64,000 bases of DNA from Haloflavibacter putidus (lineage in GTDB: Bacteria > Bacteroidota > Bacteroidia > Flavobacteriales > Flavobacteriaceae), in contig NZ_VIAR01000011.1 of assembly GCF_006546625.1 (NCBI RefSeq), positions 49,023-113,022 on the forward strand, read 5' to 3'. The position numbers were made by a program, and so were the translations under genes. Of this stretch, positions 8,093 to 17,366 are shown one piece after another (position 1 is the stretch's first letter; every line of letters starts with the position of its first letter). The notes under the pieces were generated by a model that saw only the letters and a list, made by a program, of their open reading frames with translations, made no database searches and was not told the DNA's origin.

Positions 8093-11000
8093 CTACTTTT
8101 CTTTAAGCGTTTTTAATCGTCTTTTTAATTTTGCTTCTCTCGTCCAACTATACAATACGGGAACTACAAAAAGAGTAATTAAGGCAATCACCATTCCGCC
8201 AAAGCTAGGTATTGCCATAGGAATCATAATATCACTTCCTCGGCCCGTGGAAGTTAGAATAGGAAGAAGCGCAAGAATAGTGGTGGCAGTGGTCATCAAA
8301 CAAGGGCGTATACGTTTGATTCCTGCTTCTACAACAGAGGCGCGAACTTCATTTATATTTTCCGGTTTATTTTTATCGAAAGTTTGGGTAAGATAGGTTG
8401 CCATTACCACGCCATCGTCTGTAGCAATTCCAAAAAGAGCAATAAAACCTACCCAAACTGCAACACTTAAGTTAATAGTGTGCATTTGAAATAAATCTCT
8501 TAGGTTTTCACCGAAGAAAGAAAAGTTTAAGAACCAATCTTGTCCGTAAAACCAAATCATTAAAAAGCCACCGGCAAAAGCTACGGCAATACTAGAAAAC
8601 ACCATTAACGAAGTAGCTACCGAACGGAATTGGAAATAGAGAATCAAAAAGATAATGGCCAGTGCCAAAGGAATAATAACAGATAGTGTTTTTTCGGCAC
8701 GTAATTGATTTTCGTAGGTTCCGGTAAACTGGTAATTTATTCCCTTTGGCACCGTTAATTCACCACTTTCTATTTTATCTTTAATTAGAGCTTGGGCGTT
8801 TTCTACCACATCTACCTCTGCATAAGTATCCAGTTTATCAAACAAAACATAACCTACTAAAAAGGTATCTTCACTCTTGATAACTTGCGGTCCTTGCTCA
8901 TACCTGATTTCTACCAATTCTCCTAATGGCACCGGACTGCCTTTTTCAACCGGCACGTATATATCTTTAATGTCGTCTGGATTGGCACGTAATTCTCGCG
9001 GATAACGCACTCTTACGCCATAACGCTCTCTGCCTTCTACGGTTTGTGTTAATGGCATACCGCCCACAGCAACCTGAAGTACTTGTTGCACATCTTCTAT
9101 AGAAATACCGTATCTGGCAAGACGTTCTCGTTTAATATCTATTAAAAGATAGGGTTTGCCTACAATTCTATCTGCAAAAACAGCTTCTTTTTTTACGCCT
9201 TCTGCTTGTTTTAGAATATCTTCCAGCTGCATTCCAAAAGCTTCAATTTCTCGTAAATTTTGTCCTTTTACTTTAATTCCCATAGGCGCGCGCATACCGG
9301 TTTGCAGCATAACCAAACGAGTTTCTATAGGTTGTAGTTTTGGCGCTGAGGTTATTCCGGGGAGCTTGGTTGCGTTTACAATTTCGTTCCAAATATCATC
9401 TGGCGATTGTATTTTTGGTCGCCAATTTCGGTAAAATTCGCCATCTTCGTCTGCTATTAGATCTTGGTTTTCCACACGAAAAGGATCTTCAATTTCTGCA
9501 TCCTTATAACTATCCTCTTCCGTCACATCGCTATTAGGATTAACAACCAGGTTTCCGTTTTTCAGAATAAACAAGCCATCTTCGTTTACTTTATAGCGTT
9601 GCCGATTGCCATTGTCATTCAGCATATATTCTGATTTATACTGAATAATATTTTCATACATAGATAAAGGTGCTGGATCTAAAGCAGATTCTGTACGGCC
9701 GGCTTTACCTACCACGGTCTTAATTTCCGGAATATTGGCAACAGCCATATCCAGTTGCTGCAAGACTCTTTTATTTTCTTCAATGCCTGCGTGTGGTAAA
9801 GAAGTTGGCATAAGCAAAAAGGAACCTTCGTTTAAAGAAGGCATAAATTCTTTGCCCGTATTTTGCATAATTAAAACTCCACAAACTACAATAGCGGTAG
9901 GTAAGGAAAGAAATAACAGTTTGTTTCTAAGCGCCCAACCTAAAATTCTGGTATAGTAATTTTGAAACAACCAGAATATTCCTGTTAAACCAAAACAAAT
10001 TAACCCGACAAAAAGCAGATTCCAGAAGATACTTTTATCTACTCCTAGCGGTCGCCAATATTCTGCAAGTAAAAAGATGATTGCTAAAGCGGAAATAAAA
10101 ATGTTTATGCTATTAGCGCGTTTTTTGGTTAGTTGATATTTATCGGAAATTTTAGCAGCAATTTTATCGTCTCTTAAAAGTGCTGTAATTCCAAAAGCAA
10201 GTAGTAATAAGCCCAACCAGTAACCAAATATTATTGCTGTTATTCCTATTAAAAACAGTAAAGCATTGATAAGAAGTTTACTTGTTCTTCTAATATTTTT
10301 TTTACGGAATAGATAAGAGGCGAAAGGAGGAATTAAAAATAAAGCTATTATTAACGCTGCAACTAAAGCCATGGTTTTGGTAAAAGCTAAAGGTCTAAAC
10401 AATTTCCCTTCGGCCCCGACCATAGTAAACACAGGAATAAAACTGATAATGGTAGTAAGTACCGCCGTAAGTATAGCTCCCGAAACTTCGGCAGTGGCAT
10501 TGTAAACCACGGTATTCATGGTTTGTCTTTTACCGGTTTTTATAAAACGCGCATCTTCTTCGTCCAGATGCCTAATAATATTTTCGCAAAGAATGACCCC
10601 GACATCTACCATTGTACCAATAGCAATGGCAATCCCGGATAAAGCCACAATATTGGCATCTACATTAAAAAACTTCATTGCAATAAAGACCATTAATACC
10701 GCAACGGGCAACAGACCAGAGATTAAAACCGAAGCTCTTAAATTGAATACCATTACGATAATAACAAAAATGGTAATAAGAATTTCTAAGCTTAGCGCTT
10801 CGTCCAGTGTTCCTAAGGTTTCTTGAATAAGTTCTGTACGATCATAAAACGGTACGATGGTAAGTTGCGAAGTACGGCCATCTGATAGTTTTTTAGAAGG
10901 TAAACCTGCTTTGAGCGCTTCTATTTGATCTTTTACATTATTAATAACCTCCATTGGGTTTGCGCCGTGGCGGGCAACCACAACCCCGCCAACTACTTCT

Positions 11001-11893
11001 GCTCCTTCTTTATCTAAAATGCCGCGTCTAGGTGCCGGTCCTAAGCCTACTTTTGCAACATCTTTAATTTGGATAGCGGTATAATTTTCTGAGCTAACTA
11101 CTGCGGTTTCTATATCTGCAATAGATTTTACATAGCCCAGACCACGCACTAAATATTCTGCTTGATTAATTTCTAAAGTTTGGGCGCCAATATCTTTATT
11201 GGTTTCTTTTACTGCTGTGACAATATCACCTAAGCTAATACCGTATTGACGCATTTTTTCGGGGTTAACATCTATTTGGTATTCTTGCACATAACCACCA
11301 ATAGAGGCTACTTCAGAAACGCCGCTTGCAGAAGCAAGAGCGTATTTTACATAGTAATCTTGTATACTGCGGAGTTCGTGTAAATCCCAGCCGCCGGTTA
11401 CATTACCGTCTTTATCGCGTCCTTCTAAAGTATACCAGAAAATTTGTCCCAAGCCCGTAGCATCGGGTCCTAAAGCGGGATTTACATCTTCGGGTAACAA
11501 TCCGCTTGGTAAAGAATTTAATTTTTCCAGAATACGACTCCGACTCCAATAGAATTCTACATCTTCTTCAAAAATGATATAGATACTGGAAAAACCAAAC
11601 ATAGACGAACTCCGAATGGTTTTTACGCCGGGAATTCCTAATAACGCAGTAGTTAGCGGATAGGTGATTTGATCTTCGATATCTTGTGGGGAGCGACCTT
11701 CCCATTTGGTGAATACGATTTGCTGATTTTCGCCAATATTGGGAATAGCATCTACGGCTACGGGGTTGGTAGGTAAGAAACCGGTATCCCAGTTAAATGG
11801 AGCGTTAACAACACCCCAGCCAACAAAAAGCACGAGTAAAAGTACCGCTACCAATTTGTTTTCTATAAGAAATTTTATGCCTTTATTTAGCAT
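8093..11893 (-). CDS. cusA: CusA/CzcA-family heavy-metal RND efflux pump
   Basis: At 1266 residues this is a full-length HME-RND transporter. It has TM1 at the N-terminus, large periplasmic loops after TM1 and TM7, and the TM4 motif GTMVDVGVILCENIIRHLDEED, whose Asp and Glu relay protons. An extra block of roughly 100 residues (near 740-850, acidic, from KSEYMLNDNG to WRPKIQSPDD) expands the second periplasmic loop relative to E. coli CusA (1047). Several Met residues and the CusB/CusC-like neighbours indicate monovalent copper or silver export rather than Co/Zn/Cd, although CzcA-type specificity cannot be excluded. It is the second gene of the operon, 148 nt after the HYC_CC_PP gene. Confidence 0.93.
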   Translation of the reverse strand: MLNKGIKFLIENKLVAVLLLVLFVGWGVVNAPFNWDTGFLPTNPVAVDAIPNIGENQQIVFTKWEGRSPQDIEDQITYPLTTALLGIPGVKTIRSSSMFGFSSIYIIFEEDVEFYWSRSRILEKLNSLPSGLLPEDVNPALGPDATGLGQIFWYTLEGRDKDGNVTGGWDLHELRSIQDYYVKYALASASGVSEVASIGGYVQEYQIDVNPEKMRQYGISLGDIVTAVKETNKDIGAQTLEINQAEYLVRGLGYVKSIADIETAVVSSENYTAIQIKDVAKVGLGPAPRRGILDKEGAEVVGGVVVARHGANPMEVINNVKDQIEALKAGLPSKKLSDGRTSQLTIVPFYDRTELIQETLGTLDEALSLEILITIFVIIVMVFNLRASVLISGLLPVAVLMVFIAMKFFNVDANIVALSGIAIAIGTMVDVGVILCENIIRHLDEEDARFIKTGKRQTMNTVVYNATAEVSGAILTAVLTTIISFIPVFTMVGAEGKLFRPLAFTKTMALVAALIIALFLIPPFASYLFRKKNIRRTSKLLINALLFLIGITAIIFGYWLGLLLLAFGITALLRDDKIAAKISDKYQLTKKRANSINIFISALAIIFLLAEYWRPLGVDKSIFWNLLFVGLICFGLTGIFWLFQNYYTRILGWALRNKLLFLSLPTAIVVCGVLIMQNTGKEFMPSLNEGSFLLMPTSLPHAGIEENKRVLQQLDMAVANIPEIKTVVGKAGRTESALDPAPLSMYENIIQYKSEYMLNDNGNRQRYKVNEDGLFILKNGNLVVNPNSDVTEEDSYKDAEIEDPFRVENQDLIADEDGEFYRNWRPKIQSPDDIWNEIVNATKLPGITSAPKLQPIETRLVMLQTGMRAPMGIKVKGQNLREIEAFGMQLEDILKQAEGVKKEAVFADRIVGKPYLLIDIKRERLARYGISIEDVQQVLQVAVGGMPLTQTVEGRERYGVRVRYPRELRANPDDIKDIYVPVEKGSPVPLGELVEIRYEQGPQVIKSEDTFLVGYVLFDKLDTYAEVDVVENAQALIKDKIESGELTVPKGINYQFTGTYENQLRAEKTLSVIIPLALAIIFLILYFQFRSVATSLMVFSSIAVAFAGGFLMIWFYGQDWFLNFSFFGENLRDLFQMHTINLSVAVWVGFIALFGIATDDGVVMATYLTQTFDKNKPENINEVRASVVEAGIKRIRPCLMTTATTILALLPILTSTGRGSDIMIPMAIPSFGGMVIALITLFVVPVLYSWTREAKLKRRLKTLKEK

Positions 11894-12041
11894 CTTTAGT
11901 GATAATTAAACAGTTATACAAGGAATAATTGCCTGAGCGTATCAGAAAATTAAACACAATAAAATATACCCTGAAATGGAATTAACCATAGGGTTATTTA
12001 TCCCTTTCCCGGTAATTATTGGGACTGGGAACTGTTTAAAA

Positions 12042-12458
12042 TCAAATTAAGTAAGTCTCGTGTATTTTTTGGAAATCCCGTATGAGATAGGGAGGATTAT
12101 AATCTTTAAACGGAACGATATTATTATCTAAACCGTCAAAAAGATTATGGTAGGTGTAGAAAAAAGCAGCAACAAAGCTTTGTTGCTCAAAAGTTAATTT
12201 GTTAACGGAAGATTTGATATCGTCTTGCCCATCTACCACCAATTGTTTGTCAGAACAACAATTGTCTTTATCTGGATGAACAGCACAACTTTCGTCAGGT
12301 TGCTGTTGCTCCATTCCACAGGTTTCAACATCGTGAAATATCGAAAAATCAACTAAAGTATCGCCGCAAAAGTGTACATTTACGGTAAACGAAGTAGTGG
12401 CAATAAAAACCAAACTTGCTAAAAATATAGATACTATTTTGTGAAATAGAGATTTCAT
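12042..12458 (-). CDS. HYC_CC_PP family secreted protein
   Basis: The 138-residue product has a signal peptide (residues 1-26, ending ATTSF). It carries the family marks in order: HFC near residue 30, CGM and DNCC near 47 and 67, and NPPYL near the C-terminus. Such proteins are encoded beside metal efflux genes in Bacteroidota and have no established biochemical function. The Cys and His residues suggest metal binding in the periplasm. It is the first gene of the efflux operon, with a -7 box almost touching its start codon. Confidence 0.8.
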   Translation of the reverse strand: MKSLFHKIVSIFLASLVFIATTSFTVNVHFCGDTLVDFSIFHDVETCGMEQQQPDESCAVHPDKDNCCSDKQLVVDGQDDIKSSVNKLTFEQQSFVAAFFYTYHNLFDGLDNNIVPFKDYNPPYLIRDFQKIHETYLI

Positions 12459-12465
12459 ATACTTG

Positions 12466-12473
12466 CAAAGATA
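12466..12473 (-). promoter_or_regulatory. Bacteroidota -7 box (TATCTTTG) of the copper operon
   Basis: TATCTTTG matches TAnnTTTG and ends only 7 nt before the ATG at 12458. Transcription would start within a few bases of the start codon, implying a leaderless or nearly leaderless mRNA. No TTG is visible at the -33 position, so the promoter may need an activator such as the AraC-type protein. Confidence 0.55.
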
Positions 12474-12628
12474 AAGAAAAAATTATTATCGCATAAAAAG
12501 CCTTATCGAATAGTTAGTTTTTCTGGTAGTTTTGTATTAAATAAATTCTCTGGTGACGACTGGAAAGAAACTTTAACTAAGCTAAACTACTTTAAAGATA
12601 TTTCCTTTTTTCAATTTGCATAAGATAA

Positions 12629-12730
12629 TTAGAGTAGGGCGATTCCAATTCCCAGCAATAATAAAGAAGCAATTAGAACATATTGCAATGTCTTTGATTT
12701 ACCCTTTTTTGAAAGCCAAATTCCTAACAT
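12629..12730 (-). CDS. Small single-pass membrane protein (33 residues), hypothetical
   Basis: An ATG at 12730 opens a 33-codon frame: a Lys-rich start (LSKKGKSKT) and then one hydrophobic helix (VLIASLLLLGIGIALL). The basic-then-hydrophobic pattern is that of a small membrane protein rather than noise, but I recognise no family. It stands alone in the 620-nt gap between the copper operon and the porin-like gene. Confidence 0.4.
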   Translation of the reverse strand: MLGIWLSKKGKSKTLQYVLIASLLLLGIGIALL

Positions 12731-12786
12731 AATTATTCGATTTATAGATTATACAATTAAAAATAAGCAATTTTTTTTATCATAAT

Positions 12787-12813
12787 AATTAAAATTCTGT
12801 CACAATTTTAATT
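12787..12813. promoter_or_regulatory. Perfect 10-bp inverted repeat (AATTAAAATT-7-AATTTTAATT)
   Basis: Two perfect 10-base arms flank the 7-base spacer ctgtcac in the intergenic stretch 12731-13078. It could be an operator or hairpin; the AT-only arms make chance more likely than for a mixed sequence. A second imperfect palindrome, GTTGGGTTAACACAAC, lies at 12947-12962, nearer the porin gene. I see no other structure in this gap. Confidence 0.3.
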
Positions 12814-13078
12814 GTAAACAGAGGGAAAGCCAAATCAACTTCAGAAAAGATGCCAAAATAATTAGTCTTGAAGTTTTAAGTATGCAATAATAACTATTGA
12901 GTGTATTTTATTCTTTAATGTACAACTAAGTCAATAAGAATCTTTAGTTGGGTTAACACAACCAAAAGTTTATTATCTTTATAATGCAGTTGTAGAGAAG
13001 CTTGTTGTTTTAGGAATTAATAGAAGTAACAATCCCATCTGCCAATCATTGCAGCCACTGTTAAAAGACTATCACTTT

Positions 13079-14233
13079 ATGATAAAATTATTTTTGACCG
13101 GTTTACTTTTAATAATTTCTCTAGTCGCGTTCTCGCAACAAAGAGACAGTGTGCCGCAACCAATTATTCCCATAGAAAAGACCGGACTATTAAAAAATAT
13201 AAACATCACTTTTGATATGCGAATGGGCTTGCGCGCCTATACTTTTAGGGGAGGCGACCAATATTATAATGGGGTACAGTTTCAGAACGGTCATACGGCG
13301 CTTGGTATTTCAGCGCAAGTGCACGAAAAAGTAGATTTTAAATTTAGAAACAGGTTTAATAAAGGTAGTGATGTACAAACGCTAGATCAATTGGGCAGTA
13401 ATATCGAGTTGGCTTACATTAATGTTGAAGCCAGTCCGGATCTGAATGTTTTATTGGGGAAAATGCATGCGTTTTACGGCGGTTACGAATACGAATTTAG
13501 TGCGATGGATGTTTTAGAATATAACGATATTCATAGCAATGCTTTGGCGTATGTTACCGGTGCCGGAATAAAGTTTCAAGCTTTTGAAAAACAGCAATTT
13601 GGCCTGCAAGTATTAAACTCCCGTACAATGCATTACGATGATCTTTACGGAAATGTTGCTGCCCAAAATATTCAAGAGCCGGATTGGCCGGTGGCAGTTG
13701 TTGTAAATTGGCGGGGAAACTTTTTTAACGATACGTTCGGAACAAATTATAGTGTTAGTTATTCTAATCAAGTAAAAAAGAGAGGAACCTATTTTTTTAC
13801 ACTAGGCCATAAATACCAAAACAAAAACCTGACGCTAATGTACGATTTTGACTACAGCTATGAGGAAATAGATACAAAGGGAATTGCAACCAATATTTTT
13901 GCGGTAGATAGGGTGGCAGAAAATGTTAGGTATATAGAAAATTGGTTGAGAGCAGAATATAGGTGTAATTCAAAATTCACAGCTCTGTTAACCCTAATGA
14001 CTAGTAGTGCTTACGGCAATGTGAAAACCAGCGACGACCATTTAAGAACCAGTTATGGCGCGATTCCTACGCTGTATTATAGTCCGTTTAAAGATTTAGA
14101 TCTGCGCTTTTTTCTAGCTTATATTGGTAGGTATTATGACTATTCCACCTATGCTATAGAAAATTTTAACGCTTCTAATTATAACAAAAACGAAGTGAGA
14201 ATTGGTTTTATCACGCCACTTAGGTTATTGTAA
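13079..14233 (+). CDS. Porin-like outer-membrane beta-barrel protein
   Basis: From the ATG at 13079 the protein has 384 residues. The signal peptide MIKLFLTGLLLIISLVAFS precedes a mature region dominated by alternating hydrophobic/polar strands, such as DFRFRNRF-like, TYFFTLGHKYQNKNLTLMYDFDYSY and KNEVRIGFITPLRLL. It closes on an aromatic-free C-terminal strand. This is the pattern of the phosphate-selective or general porin family of Bacteroidota. A TTG at 13049 would extend the frame but puts residues ahead of the signal peptide. No partner genes indicate a substrate. Confidence 0.75.
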   Translation: MIKLFLTGLLLIISLVAFSQQRDSVPQPIIPIEKTGLLKNINITFDMRMGLRAYTFRGGDQYYNGVQFQNGHTALGISAQVHEKVDFKFRNRFNKGSDVQTLDQLGSNIELAYINVEASPDLNVLLGKMHAFYGGYEYEFSAMDVLEYNDIHSNALAYVTGAGIKFQAFEKQQFGLQVLNSRTMHYDDLYGNVAAQNIQEPDWPVAVVVNWRGNFFNDTFGTNYSVSYSNQVKKRGTYFFTLGHKYQNKNLTLMYDFDYSYEEIDTKGIATNIFAVDRVAENVRYIENWLRAEYRCNSKFTALLTLMTSSAYGNVKTSDDHLRTSYGAIPTLYYSPFKDLDLRFFLAYIGRYYDYSTYAIENFNASNYNKNEVRIGFITPLRLL

Positions 14234-14238
14234 AAAAA

Positions 14239-14261
14239 GGGCAGACTTTTAAAATCTACCC
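14239..14261 (+). terminator. Weak hairpin after the porin-like gene
   Basis: GGGcAGA pairs with TCTaCCC around a TTTTAAAA core, 5 nt after the porin stop. There is no strong T-run, so a terminator role is tentative. A CTTTACGGAA word follows at 14274-14283. Confidence 0.3.
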
Positions 14262-14382
14262 TTATAGTGTTTTCTTTACGGAATGTTTTCTCGCTATAAC
14301 CCTGTAGTTGTAAGTAAAATCTAAGACATTTAATTTCCACAAGCTTCTACCAATAGCGGGAAGAAAAAATAATTACCGCATT

Positions 14383-14913
14383 TTAATTTACCTCTTTTAC
14401 CTCTTTCACTTCCTTCTCTTCCATTTGATTCACCTCTTTTTCTGTTTCTAAAACATTAAATTTCTCCAATTGCTCTTCTTCTCCCGTAAAATAAGGAAAA
14501 ACGTCTAAGATTGGCGATTCGGTAATAGAAGGAATTGTATAATCTCCCATTGTGCCTGCCATAGCTGTGGTAGTATTTTCATAGGCTTCTTTTACATCAT
14601 TGGCTTGCACCAAGAGATAAATATTGGTTTTTTTCTCTTTGCCGCTTTCTTCATCAACTGCTACTAAAGAAACTTTTGCTTTAAACCACCTATCGGAATT
14701 TTCAAAAGGATGTACTTCTGCAAAGTTGGCCAATTTTATGTTCATAATTCTAAATTCCTCACTGGTGTAAGCCTTTATCTCTTCGCTAATTCTGGCTTCT
14801 GCTTCGGTATAGGATACCGCATCCAAAAGATAGGTGTCGGTAGTCATTTTCTGTTCGCCTGTGTCGTGTGTTTTTTTGTATTTCACCTTACATTCATACC
14901 AAGTTGCGCTCAT
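14383..14913 (-). CDS. DUF4494 domain-containing protein
   Basis: Starting at the ATG at 14913 the product has 176 residues. It opens with the family signature WYECKVKYKKT, then DTYLLDAVSYTEAEARI and DRWFKAKVSLVAVDEESGKEKK, which match DUF4494, a cytoplasmic family of unknown function in Bacteroidota. The last 35 residues are a low-complexity Glu/Lys/Val tail (EKEVNQMEEKEVKEVKEV). An upstream GTG/TTG frame to 15015 exists but adds a hydrophobic stretch foreign to the family. Confidence 0.8.
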   Translation of the reverse strand: MSATWYECKVKYKKTHDTGEQKMTTDTYLLDAVSYTEAEARISEEIKAYTSEEFRIMNIKLANFAEVHPFENSDRWFKAKVSLVAVDEESGKEKKTNIYLLVQANDVKEAYENTTTAMAGTMGDYTIPSITESPILDVFPYFTGEEEQLEKFNVLETEKEVNQMEEKEVKEVKEVN

Positions 14914-15244
14914 ATCTAATTTTTTTAGGAGGCCAAAAATAGAATTTATAGCATATCTAGAACTCCAAATTAAAAATAAATATTCACAAATTTGAATTTT
15001 TAGTAGAATTAGCAAGCGTGCTACAAAATAATGCTAACGTTAATCTGAATAATACTTGGTAAATTTATTCATTATCCTTTCCGTAAAGTAAAAATAATTA
15101 TTTTTTCCTAATCTTACGAAGTATTGTTTTTTGGTAATACTTCAAAAAAAATAGTAGGTAGGCAACTTTAAAAATTTATTAACTTAGTTAAAAGGAAAGA
15201 TGGTTAAAATCTTTGAACATATTGCTATTTTTTAAATTAAATAA
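14914..15244. other. Intergenic stretch with one hairpin and one TTCCGTAAAG word
   Basis: Apart from AT-rich sequence I see TTCCGTAAAG at 15079-15088 and a hairpin at 15118-15143 (GAAGTATT, 10-nt loop, AATACTTC) followed by eight A. No ORF with coding character is present. The hairpin could belong to the adjacent transposase element. Confidence 0.5.
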
Positions 15245-15898
15245 ATGAATGCATACAATCCGAAAAAACACAACCGTAAATCAATCCGTTTAAAAGGATA
15301 TGATTACGCACAAGCGGGATTGTATTTTGTGACTTTATGTGTGCAAAACAGAAAAGCTATATTTGGCGGCATACACGAAGGAAAAATGCATTTGAATTTA
15401 TTGGGAAGAATTGCAGAGCAAGAATGGCGCAATACAGCAGAAATAAGAAAAAACTGCAGCTTAGGACCTTTTATAATCATGCCAAATCATTTTCACGCGA
15501 TTATATCTATAGATTATACCATAAAACCATCTGAAACGATAGGGGAATTTAAATCGCCATCGCAGAGCTTAGGCGCAATTATAAGAGGCTACAAGGGCGC
15601 AACCACAAAAAAGATCAAATCCCTATACAGAACGGGCGAATTGCAATTCGCCCCAACCGGAAAATCCGATTCCAGAATGGGGAGATTCAATTCCAGAACG
15701 GGCGAATTGCAATTCGCCCCAACCGAAGAATTCGCCCCGACGGATAAATCCGCCCTTCCGGCGATCGATCTATCAAAATCTATCTGGCAGCGCAATTATT
15801 GGGATCATATTATTAGAAATGAAAAGGCTCATTATAACATAGCGAATTATATTATTAATAATCCGGCAAAATGGGAAGCCGATAAATTCAAAACTTAA
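15245..15898 (+). CDS. REP-associated tyrosine transposase (Y1/IS200-like)
   Basis: The 217-residue protein has the Y1 transposase fold of HUH single-strand nucleases: TLCVQNRKAIFG, the metal-binding HxH in MPNHFHAII near residue 82, and the Tyr-bearing helix YNIANYIINNPAKW near the C-terminus. The lack of terminal inverted repeats or a partner gene fits the RAYT class, which processes REP palindromes. Residues about 128-175 contain a repeat, RTGELQFAPT, encoded by two in-frame copies of a 20-bp palindrome. That insert lies between the HUH core and the final helix and is absent from typical RAYTs. The gene sits in an accessory region with no operon partner. Confidence 0.85.
   Translation: MNAYNPKKHNRKSIRLKGYDYAQAGLYFVTLCVQNRKAIFGGIHEGKMHLNLLGRIAEQEWRNTAEIRKNCSLGPFIIMPNHFHAIISIDYTIKPSETIGEFKSPSQSLGAIIRGYKGATTKKIKSLYRTGELQFAPTGKSDSRMGRFNSRTGELQFAPTEEFAPTDKSALPAIDLSKSIWQRNYWDHIIRNEKAHYNIANYIINNPAKWEADKFKT
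15628..15725 (+). repeat. Two REP palindromes embedded in the transposase gene
   Basis: GGGCGAATTGCAATTCGCCC, a perfect 20-bp palindrome, occurs at 15634-15653 and again at 15700-15719. The copies are 66 bp apart and share flanks of about 6 bases on each side. The 66-bp period is 22 codons, so the reading frame survives. A third degenerate half (gaattcgcccc) follows near 15728. Confidence 0.9.
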
Positions 15899-15903
15899 AA
15901 TAT

Positions 15904-16803
15904 ATGCCTGTGATTAATAAATTTCTTCTTTTTTTACTAAGCATAAGCCTGAGCTTTTCTGCCTATAGCCAACAACCCACACGCACGCAGCCGGGCGAGG
16001 GGACGCTAAGCTTAGCTGAGGTTAAAAGGCTTAAAAACACAAACGGACTACGACTTATCACTTGGAATATTCAAAACCTGGGTCGCTCAAAATCTGATGC
16101 AGAGATTAAGCAAATGACGCAAGTATTACGTAATGCCGATTTAGTAGCGGTGCAAGAGGTGGTGGCGAAAGATCCGGCTGGGGCACAAGCCGTTGCACGA
16201 TTAGCAGACGAATTGAATAGAACCGGAACCAAATGGGATTATCAAGTGAGCAACCCAACCAAAAGTCCGTCGGCTTACATTAGTGAGCGCTATGCTTTTT
16301 TATGGAAAACTGCTAAACTAAAGATATTAGGAAAAGCAAAATTAGATCAAGAATTAAAAGATAAAGTCTATCGCGAACCTTTTATCGGGTATTTTGAAAC
16401 GAAAAAATCCGCGAAAGCGTTTTATGTAATTAATTTTCACGCCCGCAAGTACAACGACCAACCAGAGCGCGAAATCAAACGCATGAGCAATTACCAAGAA
16501 CGCTTAGCATCAAAGGCCGTTGTGCTGGTAGGCGATTTTAACCTCACCGAACGGCATACGGTATGGAATTCGTTTTATAAAAAAGATTTTCAGGCAGCAA
16601 TTAGTAAAAACCCGACTACCCTTAAATGGAAGTGCAAAAACGGAAATTACCGCAACCACTCTATAGATAATATTTTTTACACCTCCGGCATTAAAAAAAT
16701 CAAAGCAGCTAGTATAGATTTAGTAGAAAATTGCGGCAACTTGCAAAACATTCGCGCCTTATCCGACCACTTACCGGTATTTTTAGAATTTCAGTTAAAT
16801 TAA
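15904..16803 (+). CDS. Secreted endonuclease/exonuclease/phosphatase-family protein
   Basis: The 299-residue product has a signal peptide (residues 1-22, ending AYSQ). An EEP fold follows with its full active-site set: TWNIQNLG (Asn), VAVQEV (Glu, metal), NFHARK, VGDFNLTE (Asp-x-Asn), HSIDNIF and SDHLPV (Asp-His). DNase I-type nucleases share this arrangement, so a periplasmic or secreted DNase is likely, but phosphodiesterases and phosphatases use it too. It begins 5 nt after the transposase stop, perhaps by chance of insertion. Confidence 0.85.
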   Translation: MPVINKFLLFLLSISLSFSAYSQQPTRTQPGEGTLSLAEVKRLKNTNGLRLITWNIQNLGRSKSDAEIKQMTQVLRNADLVAVQEVVAKDPAGAQAVARLADELNRTGTKWDYQVSNPTKSPSAYISERYAFLWKTAKLKILGKAKLDQELKDKVYREPFIGYFETKKSAKAFYVINFHARKYNDQPEREIKRMSNYQERLASKAVVLVGDFNLTERHTVWNSFYKKDFQAAISKNPTTLKWKCKNGNYRNHSIDNIFYTSGIKKIKAASIDLVENCGNLQNIRALSDHLPVFLEFQLN

Positions 16804-16826
16804 CGTTCTACGCATCCTACAATAGT

Positions 16827-17338
16827 ATGAAATCGCAAACCTTACTTTTCTTCTTTCTCGCCATTATAGACAACTTATTACCAATTTCTGCGCAAAATTC
16901 AGGTACTTGGCAGAGGGCGAAAAATTTTGATTTTAGAAATATTACAATTATAGAATCCTGCACCTGGGTAAACGAAATTAAACTGGAAGTACTGTGGGAT
17001 GAAAAATTAACTTATTGCGAGAACCTTGGAGATATAGGGGTATAGTAGTTTTAAAAATTTATGGAAAGAATAAATTTCTTCAGAAATTAAAAAATATAGA
17101 AGATAAAATTGATTTTAGGGAGATCAATTTTGAGTTTTTCGACTATAATATGGACGGACATTTGAATTTTAGAATTCCGGTAGATTGTGGGAAACCTTGC
17201 TACAAAACCTATTTCCTTTATTCCGCCCAACGGGAAGAATTTGTGCACATAAAAGACTGGGGTTATTTACGAATAGATGCCTTCGACTTTAACAACAAGC
17301 GTATTAAAACAAAACCATTCGGGAATGCCCGTCAGTGA
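16827..17338 (+). pseudogene. Secreted protein of unknown function, split by a -1 base frameshift
   Basis: The ATG at 16827 opens a signal peptide (LLFFFLAIIDNLLPISAQ) and a frame ending at 17045. A second frame reads on without a break from the run atagggg near 17035 to 17338. Adding one G to that run would fuse them into about 170 residues: ...CENLGDIG-GIVVLKIYGKNKF... The second part has a DYNMDGHLNF loop and GKPCYKTYFLYS, reminiscent of the Ca-binding-like repeats in XAC2610-type secreted proteins. It may be a true pseudogene, a phase-variable G-run, or a sequencing error. Confidence 0.6.
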
Positions 17339-17366
17339 AAATTTAGTATTTATAAAGCCGACGGGC
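17327..17366 (+). terminator. Hairpin at the end of the frameshifted gene
   Basis: GCCCGTC at 17327-17333 pairs with GACGGGC at 17360-17366, spanning the stop codon; the loop is long (26 nt) and only a short T-run follows. It is a plausible but weak terminator. Confidence 0.35.
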
